NCBI GenBank assembly: GCA_020247055.1 | Contig: JADCJL010000274.1 | Coordinates: forward strand, 1 to 42,511 | DNA: 42,511 bases | From: Acidobacteriaceae bacterium | GTDB lineage: Bacteria > Acidobacteriota > Terriglobia > Bryobacterales > Bryobacteraceae | Direction: 5' to 3' | Part shown: one piece after another, positions 24,909 to 33,813 of the stretch | Layout of the letters: each line of letters opens with the position of its first letter | How positions within the stretch are numbered: position 1 is the stretch's first letter | Position numbers and translations under genes: made by a program | Notes under the pieces: model-generated | Database searches by the model: none | Seen by the model: the letters and a program-made list of their open reading frames with translations, nothing else | What the model was told of the DNA's origin: nothing

Positions 24909-27524
24909 ATGAGGCGTAAACGATTCGTGTCGCTGTCCGTTTTTGTGCTGGTTGTAGCGACTCTCGGTATTTACCGGGCGTGGGGTCAGAACGACATCCA
25001 GATTTCTAATATCCAGGCTGATTCCGTAACAAAAACATCTGCCCGTATTGGTTTCCGTACGACAAAGGCCGGTATCTACCGCCTTTTGTACGGTGTTGAT
25101 CAACGTTACGGCTATATAAGCTCCAGCGCCTCGGTCACCAACGCGGCCGTGATGATACTCACCGGACTGCCCGCTGACCGAGATATCCATTACCGCGTCT
25201 GTTACTTACCTGATAACTCTGATCAGATGCTCTGCACCGCCGACCAGGTGGTCCACACTGCCAAGGCAGATACCCCCGGTGTCGAACTGGCCGTCCTGCC
25301 CAAAACGTTCGATGCGCCCATGCCCACCGTTAACGGGCTGACGTTCACTGTCAACGACAAATGCACGGACCTGCAGCAGCAGTTGCAGCTGGCTGCCCAG
25401 GCCGATGGCGCCCTGAACCATCAGGTACTCCTCCCGCCCCAGGCCGTCTGTTATGGCAACTTTGAATTCCAGGCCAAACGAGGTCCTAACCCGCGCGGCG
25501 AAGGTGTGATCATTGTCCGCACCGCCGCGCCCGATAGCGCTCTGCCGCCGGAAGGCATGCGCATTAGCCCGGCTTGGGAAAAGTCGATGGCCCGCATCGC
25601 CAATAATGCGATATTCAGCAATTTCGATAGCTCTCTACCGGGCCAGTGCTCACCGGAGGAGTTCTTCTGGCTGCGCTCCAGCCCGAACGAGAACAAGTTC
25701 CACGTGTGTGTGGATAAAAACACATGGAAGCCGGTCGAGTCCCTCCCCTCCTATCGTACCGGGACCTCGATACCGTCCGGTTGCGACGAAGGCCAACTGT
25801 TCTTCCTGCAGGCATCCGAGGCTGGCGCCCAATACAGCCTTTATCGTTGTGTCATCGGCGGTAATGCCTGGATTCCCCTCAATCCCCGCGGCGACGGTGG
25901 CGCGGCCCTGTCCAACCCTTATGAACAGGGCGTACGGGGCTATCGCTTCGTCGGCATCATCTTTGAACCCGCCGAGGCTACCGGCCTTAGCTACGGCACG
26001 CTCTTAAACATCGGCAACTACAGCAACGCCCACGAAAACGTAGTGGTCGATCGTTGTATCTTCCGCGTTCCGGCCACGGCCAGTGTCATCCGGGCCCTTG
26101 ATCTGAACGGCTCCCGTGTTGGCGTCATCAACTCTTGGTTCGATATGCGCGTCGCCGTCGGCTCCCATCCTTATAACCCGTCTGCCGGCTCCCAGATCAT
26201 CAACATCACCGGCGGCACCGGGCCGTTCAAAATCGTCAACAACTACATCCGCGGCGCGGGCATCCTTCTGTTTGTCAACGATAATGACTCCCGTGTACCG
26301 CGCGACGATATCGAAGTCCGCCGTAATAACTTTTCCTATAACGACGATCACCGCTGCGGTTCGCCCACCAGCGACGGCATTTGCCGCGACGTCCGCGGTC
26401 CCATCGAACTCAAACGCGGCCGTCGCGTTCTGTTTGAAGGCAATATCATCGAAAACTTCTGGAGCACCCTCTCCGGCGGCCAAGCCTTCATCATCACCCC
26501 CCGCGCCTCCGGTTCCAATGGTCCGGACCGCAACGAATACCAGATCTCCGATCTCACCATTCGCTACAACATCGTCCGTAACGGCAGCGGTTTCGTCCAG
26601 ATTGTGGGCCAGGACGATGTCGGCTATCGCAATACCAAGATCACCCAGCGTGTCACCATCACCGACAATCTTGTCACCGGTATCAATGGATTCACCCAGG
26701 CTGCTAAAGATTACGGCCCCACTCGCGGTCAGATTCTTGCCATCGCCAACGGGGCTGAGGATGTCACGTTCCGCCATAATACCGTGGTCAATAACCGAGG
26801 TACTGGTCCGGCCTTCCTCCACGGATCCTATGCCGCCGTGGGCGGTCTGGATTACCGCGATAACATCCTCTGGGTGAATCCTACCCAGGCCGGCGGCGGC
26901 ATTGGCATCCGCTGGAGCGAACCCGCCTTCCTGCCCAACGGTCTGGCCATCAACCGGGCTAGCGAACAGGCCATCCTGAACGCCATGGCACTGCGCATCC
27001 CCAACGTTTCTTATCAGTTTTCCAACAACGTGATCATCGCCGGCCCCGGCGTCAAGGTTTCCGACCTCCGCAAGAACTATCCCAACGCCGCCTCTAATTT
27101 TTTCTCCGAACAGGCCGCTGCCGACAGTGACCCGGTCGGCTTCGAGGACATGCAGTCCGGCAACCTCCGGGTGAACGTTGCAAGCCCGTTCAAAAGTACC
27201 AGCTCCGATCGCAACGATCCTGGCGCCAATATCGACGAGATCGTCAAACGAAGCGGCGAGATCCGCGCCCAGTGGATCGGCGATGTGTTCCCCGACGCCG
27301 CCACCCTCATCTTCTACCCGCCCGATAGTTTTCGCTGCCTGGTGGAAGTCAGTGATTCAAACTCTTTCACCAACCCCATCCGCGTTCGCGATGAATCCGC
27401 CGAGGAAGAGGATCGTCACATGATCCGTGTGGCCGGCCTAAAGCCGGATACCGCTTACTTTTACCGTCTGCTCTGCTCCTCGGCAACCGCGCAAGGCGAT
27501 TTCCGCACCTTGGGCGTGCAGTAA
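24909..27524 (+). CDS. Secreted right-handed beta-helix protein with FN3-like ends and two Cys-Cys-Trp modules (paralogue)
   Basis: The gene encodes 871 residues. I chose ATG 24909 because GGAAAG precedes it and the signal peptide follows (MRRKRFVSLSVFVLVVATLG); the frame extends to ATG 24876. Order: signal peptide, FN3-like domain (about 28-115), pectate-lyase-like start, two tandem modules C-x19-C-x5-W and C-x21-C-x6-W (about 250-325), beta-helix (about 330-720; NNYIRGAGILLFVNDND, RCGSPTSDGICRDVRGP), and a C-terminal FN3-like domain (about 785-865). It is the paralogue of the gene at 216-3032 and sits directly before the flippase gene (its TAA touches the GTG), which ties it to the polysaccharide. 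Beta-helix proteins beside uronate pathways are often epimerases or lyases. I see no defined catalytic triad, so that stays inference. Confidence 0.8.
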   Translation: MRRKRFVSLSVFVLVVATLGIYRAWGQNDIQISNIQADSVTKTSARIGFRTTKAGIYRLLYGVDQRYGYISSSASVTNAAVMILTGLPADRDIHYRVCYLPDNSDQMLCTADQVVHTAKADTPGVELAVLPKTFDAPMPTVNGLTFTVNDKCTDLQQQLQLAAQADGALNHQVLLPPQAVCYGNFEFQAKRGPNPRGEGVIIVRTAAPDSALPPEGMRISPAWEKSMARIANNAIFSNFDSSLPGQCSPEEFFWLRSSPNENKFHVCVDKNTWKPVESLPSYRTGTSIPSGCDEGQLFFLQASEAGAQYSLYRCVIGGNAWIPLNPRGDGGAALSNPYEQGVRGYRFVGIIFEPAEATGLSYGTLLNIGNYSNAHENVVVDRCIFRVPATASVIRALDLNGSRVGVINSWFDMRVAVGSHPYNPSAGSQIINITGGTGPFKIVNNYIRGAGILLFVNDNDSRVPRDDIEVRRNNFSYNDDHRCGSPTSDGICRDVRGPIELKRGRRVLFEGNIIENFWSTLSGGQAFIITPRASGSNGPDRNEYQISDLTIRYNIVRNGSGFVQIVGQDDVGYRNTKITQRVTITDNLVTGINGFTQAAKDYGPTRGQILAIANGAEDVTFRHNTVVNNRGTGPAFLHGSYAAVGGLDYRDNILWVNPTQAGGGIGIRWSEPAFLPNGLAINRASEQAILNAMALRIPNVSYQFSNNVIIAGPGVKVSDLRKNYPNAASNFFSEQAAADSDPVGFEDMQSGNLRVNVASPFKSTSSDRNDPGANIDEIVKRSGEIRAQWIGDVFPDAATLIFYPPDSFRCLVEVSDSNSFTNPIRVRDESAEEEDRHMIRVAGLKPDTAYFYRLLCSSATAQGDFRTLGVQ

Positions 27525-28802
27525 GTGCTGGCCGGATTATGGCGTTCGGCCATACATTCTCTTCGCCGCGATCCGGCTGTTCTCCGGAACTTCCTCGCCT
27601 TGGGCTTCATCCAGATCGCCAACTACGGCCTGCCCATCCTCACCATGCCATACCTGGTCCGTACCCTCGGCATCGCCAACTACGGCCTGCTCGCCTTCGC
27701 CCAGTCGCTCAGTCAATACGCCAAGCTCATCATTGACTACGGCTTCGACCTCAGCGCCACCCGCGCCATTTCGCTCGCCCAGGACGATCCCGCCGCCCGT
27801 TCCCGTGCCTTTTCCGCCGTCCTCTGGATCCGCCTTGGCCTAGCCATTGTTTGCTTCACGCTCCTGCTCGGCGCCGTTGCGGCTAGTTCCAAACTACGCT
27901 CGTACTGGTCCATTCACCTGCTCACTTTCCTCAGCGCCGCCGCTTCCTCCCTGTCCACCATCTGCTTCTTCCAGGGAATTGAGCGGATGGAATACATCAC
28001 CTACCTTTTCACCGCCAGCCGGCTCATCATCACCGCCTCAATCTTTCTCTTTATCCGCTCGGAAAACGACTACTACCTGATGCCCGTCATCAATGGCGTC
28101 ACCGAGTTCCTGCTCAACCTGGCCGGCCTCTGGCTCGCCACCAGCCGCTTCCACCTGGCTCTCTACCGTCCCCCGGCGGCTGAAATCTGGCGCGGCCTGC
28201 GAGAAGGCTGGCACCCCTTCGTCAGTTGGCTTTTTCAGAACTCCTATACCGCCGCCCGGACGTTCTCCCTGGGTCTTTTCAACAACGAAGACATCACGGG
28301 CCGTTTCGTTCTCGCCGCCCGCCTCTCCGAGGTGGCCCAGATGTTCCCCCTGGCCAGCCTGCTGCAGGCGCTCTACCCCCGCCTCAGCAGACTCTACGAA
28401 CAAGACCCCACGGAGAGTTTCCGTTCCATGCGCCGCTTCCAGCTCTGGACCACTCTCGCCTATACCGCCGGCATTCTCATTGTCATGCCCCTGGCCGGCT
28501 GGGTCGTCCGCCTGGTAGCCAGACAGGAGTATCCGGAAACCGTTCTCTCCCTGCAACTCCTCCTTGCCGGCGTCTGGATCATTAACTGCAACGCCTTCCG
28601 GCTTCAGTTCCTCCTCGTCTCCAAACGCTACAAGGTGTACTCCGGTCTGCAGTTAGCTGCCGGCACCATCGGCAGCGTTCTGCTGTTTACCGGTTCCTGG
28701 GCATATTCCTACATCGGCGTCGCCGCCGCCCTCAACTTCGTCTCACTGCTGCTGCTGATCGCTTCGCTCTACCTGGTCAAGGAGCCGGCCGCGGAAGGCT
28801 AA
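27525..28802 (+). CDS. Wzx-type polysaccharide flippase
   Basis: The gene encodes 425 residues starting at GTG 27525, directly after the stop of the beta-helix gene. It has about 12 membrane segments. The N-terminal stretch LRNFLALGFIQIANYGLPILTMPYLVRTLGIANYGLLAFAQSLSQY (in outline) is the classic start of the oligosaccharide flippase family (Polysacc_synt), including the G..NYG repeat and the FD/SATR stretch (GFDLSATRAISLA, about 73-85). It moves lipid-linked repeat units from the cytoplasmic to the periplasmic face of the inner membrane, for the polymerase at 12121. Its stop overlaps that of the convergent dehydrogenase gene by 2 bases. Confidence 0.92.
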   Translation: MLAGLWRSAIHSLRRDPAVLRNFLALGFIQIANYGLPILTMPYLVRTLGIANYGLLAFAQSLSQYAKLIIDYGFDLSATRAISLAQDDPAARSRAFSAVLWIRLGLAIVCFTLLLGAVAASSKLRSYWSIHLLTFLSAAASSLSTICFFQGIERMEYITYLFTASRLIITASIFLFIRSENDYYLMPVINGVTEFLLNLAGLWLATSRFHLALYRPPAAEIWRGLREGWHPFVSWLFQNSYTAARTFSLGLFNNEDITGRFVLAARLSEVAQMFPLASLLQALYPRLSRLYEQDPTESFRSMRRFQLWTTLAYTAGILIVMPLAGWVVRLVARQEYPETVLSLQLLLAGVWIINCNAFRLQFLLVSKRYKVYSGLQLAAGTIGSVLLFTGSWAYSYIGVAAALNFVSLLLLIASLYLVKEPAAEG

Positions 28803-30082
28803 ACCGGCCTTGCCACCGAACGCAGGTCGAACAGATCCAGCACCGGCAACTGGCTGGCCGCAATCTTGGCCCGCGTTTCTGCCGACGGCTGCTGCGCCAG
28901 CACAATGTGGCTCGCCCATCCCAGCAGTTCGTCCAGCGATGGCTCCATCAGCCGCCCAATATGCGGAATCGTCTCCAGCAGATAGCGCTGATTGCTCCCA
29001 TAGATCTTGTCCAGTTGGATATGCGGATCGTGGATGCGCAGGTCCCGGCCTTTGCCAATCAACTGCTCTAGCAGTATCACCACCGGGCTTTCTCGCAGAT
29101 CATCGGTGTTCTCTTTAAACGCCAGCCCGAAGATGCCGATCCTGGTCTCCGGCAGCGCCAGTACCGCCTCCAACGCGCGCGACAGGTGCTTCTGATTGCT
29201 CGGCAGCACCGCTTCCATCACCGGCAGCGAGATATCCATGCGGGAGGCCCGGAACGTCAGAGCTCGCAGATCCTTGGGCAGGCAGGAGCCGCCGAAGGCG
29301 AACCCGGGGCGCAGATACGCCTTGGAGATGTTCAGGTGATGATCCCGGCACAGCGTGTCCATTACTTCGGCGGGCGAAACGCCCAGCGCCGCGCTCAGCG
29401 TGCCAATCTCGTTGGCAAAGGAGATCTTCAACGCGTGGAAGGCATTGCAGGCGTACTTGATCATCTCCGCCGTCCGCAGCGACACCAGGCACACTTCGCC
29501 CGGCAGTCCGGCATACAGATCGGCAACCAGTTCCACCGCCGCCCGGTCCTCGCCCCCCACTACCACCATCGCCGGCACCAGGAAGTCTTTTACTGCCGTT
29601 CCCTCGCGCAGGAACTCCGGGTTGCTCACAATCGAAATGCCCGGCTGGCCACCCAGCAGGCTCCCCAGAATCTCATCGCAGGTGCCCGGAAACACCGTGC
29701 TCCGTACCGCCACCACCAGCGGCGCCCCGCTGCGCGACGGCAGATGCCCGGCAATCTCGGCCGCTACGCGGCGCAACTGTTCCAGTCCCAGGTTGCCGTT
29801 TTTTTCCGACGGCGTCCCCACGCATAACAGCGCCACTTCGCTCACCGCCAGCGCCTCGGCCAGCGATGTCGTTGCCTGCAGTCGGCCAGTCCGCCGGCCC
29901 TCCCGGATCAACTCTTCCAATTCCGGTTCGTAGAACGGGGATTCCCCGCCGTTTACGGAGTCTACTTTATATTGATCGCGGTCCACTCCGGTTACGGAGT
30001 GCCCATGGTTGGCCATGCAAGCCGCCGAAACACACCCCACATACCCAAGTCCCACGATCGCCACACGGTAAGAACGTCTCAC
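28799..30082 (-). CDS. algD: Nucleotide-sugar dehydrogenase, GDP-mannose dehydrogenase-like
   Basis: The gene encodes 427 residues. The N-terminal Rossmann motif is VAIVGLGYVGCVSAACMANHGH (GxGxxG, about 6-20). VGTPSEKNGNL and VRSTVFPGT follow. NPEFLREGTAVKDFLVPAMVVVG (in outline) is the substrate loop. EMIKYACNAFHALKISFANEIG is the central helix. CRDHHLNISKAYLRPGFAFGGSCLPKD (in outline) holds the catalytic Cys267. The combination of NPEFLREGTA and DH.LN.S..Y.RPGFAFGGSCLPKD is closer to AlgD (GDP-mannose 6-dehydrogenase, Cys268, 436 residues) than to UDP-glucose dehydrogenase, though that specificity is not proven. It would give a uronic-acid donor. The lyase at 33781 and the beta-helix proteins would fit a uronate-containing polymer. 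Confidence 0.85.
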   Translation of the reverse strand: MRRSYRVAIVGLGYVGCVSAACMANHGHSVTGVDRDQYKVDSVNGGESPFYEPELEELIREGRRTGRLQATTSLAEALAVSEVALLCVGTPSEKNGNLGLEQLRRVAAEIAGHLPSRSGAPLVVAVRSTVFPGTCDEILGSLLGGQPGISIVSNPEFLREGTAVKDFLVPAMVVVGGEDRAAVELVADLYAGLPGEVCLVSLRTAEMIKYACNAFHALKISFANEIGTLSAALGVSPAEVMDTLCRDHHLNISKAYLRPGFAFGGSCLPKDLRALTFRASRMDISLPVMEAVLPSNQKHLSRALEAVLALPETRIGIFGLAFKENTDDLRESPVVILLEQLIGKGRDLRIHDPHIQLDKIYGSNQRYLLETIPHIGRLMEPSLDELLGWASHIVLAQQPSAETRAKIAASQLPVLDLFDLRSVARPV

Positions 30083-30143
30083 AATGGCCAGTATGGCATC
30101 ATGGGTCTTTGTTCCGGTGATTCCCTGTCTCGGCAGGTAACTT

Positions 30144-31217
30144 TTGGTTCTTCTTCTCGGGCCCTTTCCTCCGCCGCACGGAGGCGTACAAACTCACATG
30201 GTCGCCCTCTGGCGCTACCTTCGCTCTGCCGGCATTGCCTGCGAGGTCATCAACCTCACTCGCTACCGCCAGCAGCGGGAACCCGGCGTCTACGTGCCCT
30301 CAAGCGCCCTCGGCGTCATGCGGCTGCTGCTCAGCCGTCCCGCCTCCATCGTGCATCTGCACTTCGGCGGCACCCTCTCGCCCCGTCTCCTCGGCCTCTG
30401 CCTGTTCGCCTCCCTCCTCCCCGGCCGCCGCGTCGTACTCACGTTCCACTCCGGCGGCTTTCCCACCTCGGCGCCCGGTCTCGCCCTGCGCCCTCACTCC
30501 CCCGCCGCCTGGATTCTCCGCCGCCTGGATGCCCTGATTGGTGTTAACGAAGCCCTCAGCACTTACTTCTGCGGCCTCGGCGCCCAACCCGCCCGCGTCC
30601 ACACCATCGTTCCCTTCGCCCTCACCACCCAGCCCGCCCCGGGCCCTCTCCCCGAACCCCTCGGGTCTTTCTTCGCCTCCGCCAGCCATCGTATTTTCTC
30701 CGCCTCCGGCTTTGAACCCGAATACGATATTCCTTCCCAACTCCGCGCCATGGAGGCCGTTCTCGCCCGTTTTCCCCACGCCGCCCTCGCCATCGCCGGC
30801 TATGGACGCCGGGAAGCTGAACTCCGTGCCGCCGCTGCCCAACTCCCCTGGAAGGATCGTATTCTCCTTTGTGGCGATGTTCCCCACGCCTCCGTCCTGG
30901 CCGCCATGCGCGACGCCGATGTCTGTCTCCGCACCACCCTCTACGATGGCGACGCCATCTCCATCCGCGAAGCGCTCGCCCTCGGCACCCCCGTCATCGC
31001 CACCGATAACGGCATGCGCCCACCCGGCGTCTCGCTCGTCCCCATCGGCGATAGCGCCGCGCTCGCCAAGGCTGTCATCGCCTGCCTGGAGTCCGGCCGC
31101 GGCGCCCCTCCCCCGGCCGGCGCCGGCACCGAAAATCTCCGCGCCATCCTCGCCGTCTACCGCCAGCTCGTTCCCTTCGGATGGCCTCCCATCGCCGGCG
31201 ATCCGCCAGCGCAATGA
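30144..31217 (+). CDS. GT4-family glycosyltransferase (TTG start)
   Basis: The gene encodes 357 residues with a GT-B fold. The first strand and loop (MVLLLGPFPPPHGGVQTHMVAL) require the TTG at 30144; AGGTAA lies just upstream, and the next ATG (30195) would cut off the strand and the HGGV loop. IVHLHFGGTLSPRLL is the second acceptor-side strand. VVLTFHSGGFPTSAPGL, LIGVNEALSTYF and RIFSASGFEPEYDIPSQLRAM mark the interdomain and donor domain. DGDAISIREALALGTPVIATDNGMRPPGV (in outline) has the E-x7-E-like donor motif in the form DGDAISIRE. It diverges from the dehydrogenase gene with a 61-base gap that must hold both promoters. Confidence 0.85.
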   Translation: MVLLLGPFPPPHGGVQTHMVALWRYLRSAGIACEVINLTRYRQQREPGVYVPSSALGVMRLLLSRPASIVHLHFGGTLSPRLLGLCLFASLLPGRRVVLTFHSGGFPTSAPGLALRPHSPAAWILRRLDALIGVNEALSTYFCGLGAQPARVHTIVPFALTTQPAPGPLPEPLGSFFASASHRIFSASGFEPEYDIPSQLRAMEAVLARFPHAALAIAGYGRREAELRAAAAQLPWKDRILLCGDVPHASVLAAMRDADVCLRTTLYDGDAISIREALALGTPVIATDNGMRPPGVSLVPIGDSAALAKAVIACLESGRGAPPPAGAGTENLRAILAVYRQLVPFGWPPIAGDPPAQ

Positions 31218-31253
31218 TATGGTGAAGTCTTTGGCCTCTGTTGCCCGCTTCTT

Positions 31254-32795
31254 ATGAATTCCCCAGAATCTCCTTTGCCCGAGGGCTCCCCTCTCTCCCG
31301 CGGAAAAACACGTTTGGCCATCCTTGTGGCGATTCTCCTGTTTGCCCTCCTCGCCGCCGGCAGCCTCGCCACCAAGCGCCCCTGGAGCGATGAGGGCTGG
31401 TTTGCCTCCGCCGGCTTCACCCTGGCCGAAAAAGGCTACATGGGGACCCCCGTGATGGACGAAAGCTGCACCGGCCTCACCGGCATTCAGAAGCGGACAT
31501 ACTGGGTCCTTCCCTTTTATTTCCTCGCCCAGGCCGCCTGGTATAAGGTGTGGGGCTTTCACCTCTTCACCATGCGCGCCCTCTCGCTCTTTCTGGGCCT
31601 CGTGGCGCTGTACTGCTGGTACTCCGTGCTGACCCGGCTCGCCGGCCCCCGCTCCGCCCTCGTCGCTCTCTTACTGATGGCCAGCGACTACTATTTCGTG
31701 CAGGCCGGTTCTTTCGGCCGCTATGATATGCTCTGCCTCACCCTCGGAGCACTCGGCGTCTGGGTTTACTTCCACTTTCGCGCCACCAATCTCCCGCTTG
31801 GCCTGTTCCTCGCCCAATGCTTTCTCTGCGCCGGCGGCCTCACGCACTTCCTGGGCATCATGACGTTTCTCTGGTTCTGGATCGTCGTCCTCTGGCAGGA
31901 CCGTTCCCGGCTCCGCGTCTCCGTCCTGGCCCTGTGCGCCCTGCCCTATCTGTCCGGCGCCGCCCTTTGGTACAACTACATCCGGCAGAGCCCGGAGGAC
32001 TTCCGCGCCCAGTTCCTCGCCACCGCCACCTCGGCCGGCCGTGTCTCCGGTGTCGCCGATCCGCTCACCGCCTTGGCCCGCGAATTTTCCGAACGGTATC
32101 TCATCGGCTACGGCCTCGGCACCCACTCGGCCACTCACTCCGGCCCCATCTGGATGAAAAGCCTCATCCTCCTGGCCTGGATCGCCGGCGTTGTCGCCGC
32201 CATCCTCATCCCGTCCCTCCGCCGCCGCCCCGTCGTCCGCCTGCTGCTCGTGCTGGCCTTCATCGAGTTCTGGACCATGACCCTCCTCGATGGCCACAAA
32301 CAAACCTGGTACCTCGTCTATATGACGGTCCCCTTCGCCGCCCTGCTCGCCATTGCACTGGAATGGTGCTGGGATCGCCGCCCCGCCCTGCGCGCGGGCC
32401 TGGTGGTCGCCCTCGCCGGCCTCATCGCCCTCCAGGCCGGCGGCTCCCTCCTCCGCATGCGCATCAATGTCTATAAAAATCAGTTTGTCCCCGCCGCCGA
32501 GTACATCAAAGCGCACGCCCGGCCCGATCAAATGGTCATGGGCAGCGCGGAATTGGGATTCGGTATAGGGTTTGACCGCAATTTTGTCGATGATATTCTC
32601 ATCGGCTTCAAAAGCGGCTACAGGCCCGAGTTCATCGTCCTGGAATCCAACTGGCAAGGCTTGATGGAGATCTTCCGAACCGAACGCCCCCCGGTGTTCG
32701 CCCACATGCAGCGCCTCTACGCCGAACAATACCGCTTGGTCTACGACGAAAATGGATACAAAATCTGGCAGCTCCGCTCCCCCCGCATCCCGTGA
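31254..32795 (+). CDS. GT39-family (ArnT-like) integral membrane glycosyltransferase
   Basis: The gene encodes 513 residues. After a polar N terminus comes a first membrane helix (LAILVAILLFALLAAGSL). The first periplasmic loop, KRPWSDEGWFASAGFTLAEKG (in outline), has the Asp-Glu pair that GT39 enzymes use. A second loop holds the YFVQAGSFGRYDMLCLTLGALG stretch. There are about ten to eleven membrane segments, and a soluble C-terminal domain (about 410-513: AAEYIKAHARPDQMVMGSAELGFGIGF ... EQYRLVYDENGYKIWQLR, in outline). This is the long form, like pseudogenes A and B. It probably uses a polyprenyl-phosphate sugar made by the GT2 product encoded 13 bases downstream. It is one of two intact GT39 genes on the circle, against three decayed ones. 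Confidence 0.82.
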   Translation: MNSPESPLPEGSPLSRGKTRLAILVAILLFALLAAGSLATKRPWSDEGWFASAGFTLAEKGYMGTPVMDESCTGLTGIQKRTYWVLPFYFLAQAAWYKVWGFHLFTMRALSLFLGLVALYCWYSVLTRLAGPRSALVALLLMASDYYFVQAGSFGRYDMLCLTLGALGVWVYFHFRATNLPLGLFLAQCFLCAGGLTHFLGIMTFLWFWIVVLWQDRSRLRVSVLALCALPYLSGAALWYNYIRQSPEDFRAQFLATATSAGRVSGVADPLTALAREFSERYLIGYGLGTHSATHSGPIWMKSLILLAWIAGVVAAILIPSLRRRPVVRLLLVLAFIEFWTMTLLDGHKQTWYLVYMTVPFAALLAIALEWCWDRRPALRAGLVVALAGLIALQAGGSLLRMRINVYKNQFVPAAEYIKAHARPDQMVMGSAELGFGIGFDRNFVDDILIGFKSGYRPEFIVLESNWQGLMEIFRTERPPVFAHMQRLYAEQYRLVYDENGYKIWQLRSPRIP

Positions 32796-32808
32796 CCGTT
32801 CGGGAAAA

Positions 32809-33813
32809 ATGCTTCTTTCCCTGGTCATCCCTGTCTATAACGAGGAAGAAGCGCTGCCTTTTCTCCTCCCCTCCCTGGCGCCGGTGCTCGCCAAAATCCC
32901 CGATTGCGACTATGAAATCATCTTCGTCAACGATGGCAGCCGCGATAAATCCTGGACCATGCTCTGTGAGGCGGCCGCCAACGATCCTCGGCTGAAGCTG
33001 ATCCACTTCAGTCGCAACTTCGGCCACCAGCCCGCCATCAGCGCCGGCCTCGACTTTGCTACCGGTGACGCCGTCGTCGTCATGGATGCCGATCTCCAGG
33101 ACCCCCCGGAACTGCTCATCACCATGGTGGAACGCTACCGGGAGGGCTATGACGTCGTCAGCGCCCAGCGCACCATCCGCCATGGAGACAGTTGGATGAA
33201 GCGCAAAACGGCATCCTGGTTTTACACCATCATGCGGCGCATGGTGGACCCCCGCCTGGTCCCCGAGGTCGGCGACTTCCGCCTCTTCAGCCACCGCGCC
33301 GTCCGCGGCCTGTGCAACTTCCGCGAACAGCACCGGTTTATGCGCGGCCTGGTCGCCTGGCTCGGCCTCCGCGAAGCTATTGTGCCCTTTGAACGCCAGC
33401 CCCGAGCCGCTGGCGAAACCAAGTACCCGGCCCACAAAATGCTCCTGTTCGCCTGGACGGCCATCTCGTCGTTTTCCGCCGTCCCGCTCCGGCTCAGCTT
33501 CGCCCTCGGCCTCACCCTAATGAGCTTCGGGTTCCTCTACTCCTTCTACGCCGTCTACCGCATGTTGTTCACCAATACGACCGTCGTCGGCTGGACCTCC
33601 CTGGTCGCCCTGCAGTGCCTCTTCTCCGGAGCCACCATGTTCCTGCTCGGCCTGGTCGGCGACTATATCGCCCATCTTTACGAGGAGAGCAAGGACCGGC
33701 CCCTCTACGTCATCGACGACAGTCGCAACTTCCCCCCGGCCATGCCGCAGCCTCGCCGGGCGCTCTATCTCCCCCCCGTCTCACCGGATACGGATCCGCG
33801 CCGTCAGTTGTAG
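32809..33813 (+). CDS. GT2 polyprenyl-phosphate sugar synthase (DPM1/GtrB-like)
   Basis: The gene encodes 334 residues from ATG 32809, where MLLSLVIPVYNEEEALPFLL begins; an in-frame ATG at 32752 would overlap the GT39 gene by 44 bases. The GT-A core has IIFVNDGSRDKSW (about 37-49), FSRNFGHQPAISAGLDFATGDAVVVMDADLQDPPELL (in outline, about 66-102; DADLQDPPE is the metal site) and GDFRLFSHRAVRGL. Two C-terminal membrane helices follow (about 230-300). This is the layout of GtrB/ArnC-type enzymes, which attach a sugar to undecaprenyl phosphate. The partner GT39 gene lies just upstream. The gene's 3' end overlaps the convergent lyase gene by 33 bases. Confidence 0.9.
   Translation: MLLSLVIPVYNEEEALPFLLPSLAPVLAKIPDCDYEIIFVNDGSRDKSWTMLCEAAANDPRLKLIHFSRNFGHQPAISAGLDFATGDAVVVMDADLQDPPELLITMVERYREGYDVVSAQRTIRHGDSWMKRKTASWFYTIMRRMVDPRLVPEVGDFRLFSHRAVRGLCNFREQHRFMRGLVAWLGLREAIVPFERQPRAAGETKYPAHKMLLFAWTAISSFSAVPLRLSFALGLTLMSFGFLYSFYAVYRMLFTNTTVVGWTSLVALQCLFSGATMFLLGLVGDYIAHLYEESKDRPLYVIDDSRNFPPAMPQPRRALYLPPVSPDTDPRRQL

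Noticed and set aside
30300-31562. Long minus-strand frame of 420 codons, rich in Gly and Glu
   Set aside because: It is the complement of high-GC glycosyltransferase genes; it has no domain signature and crosses two good plus-strand genes.
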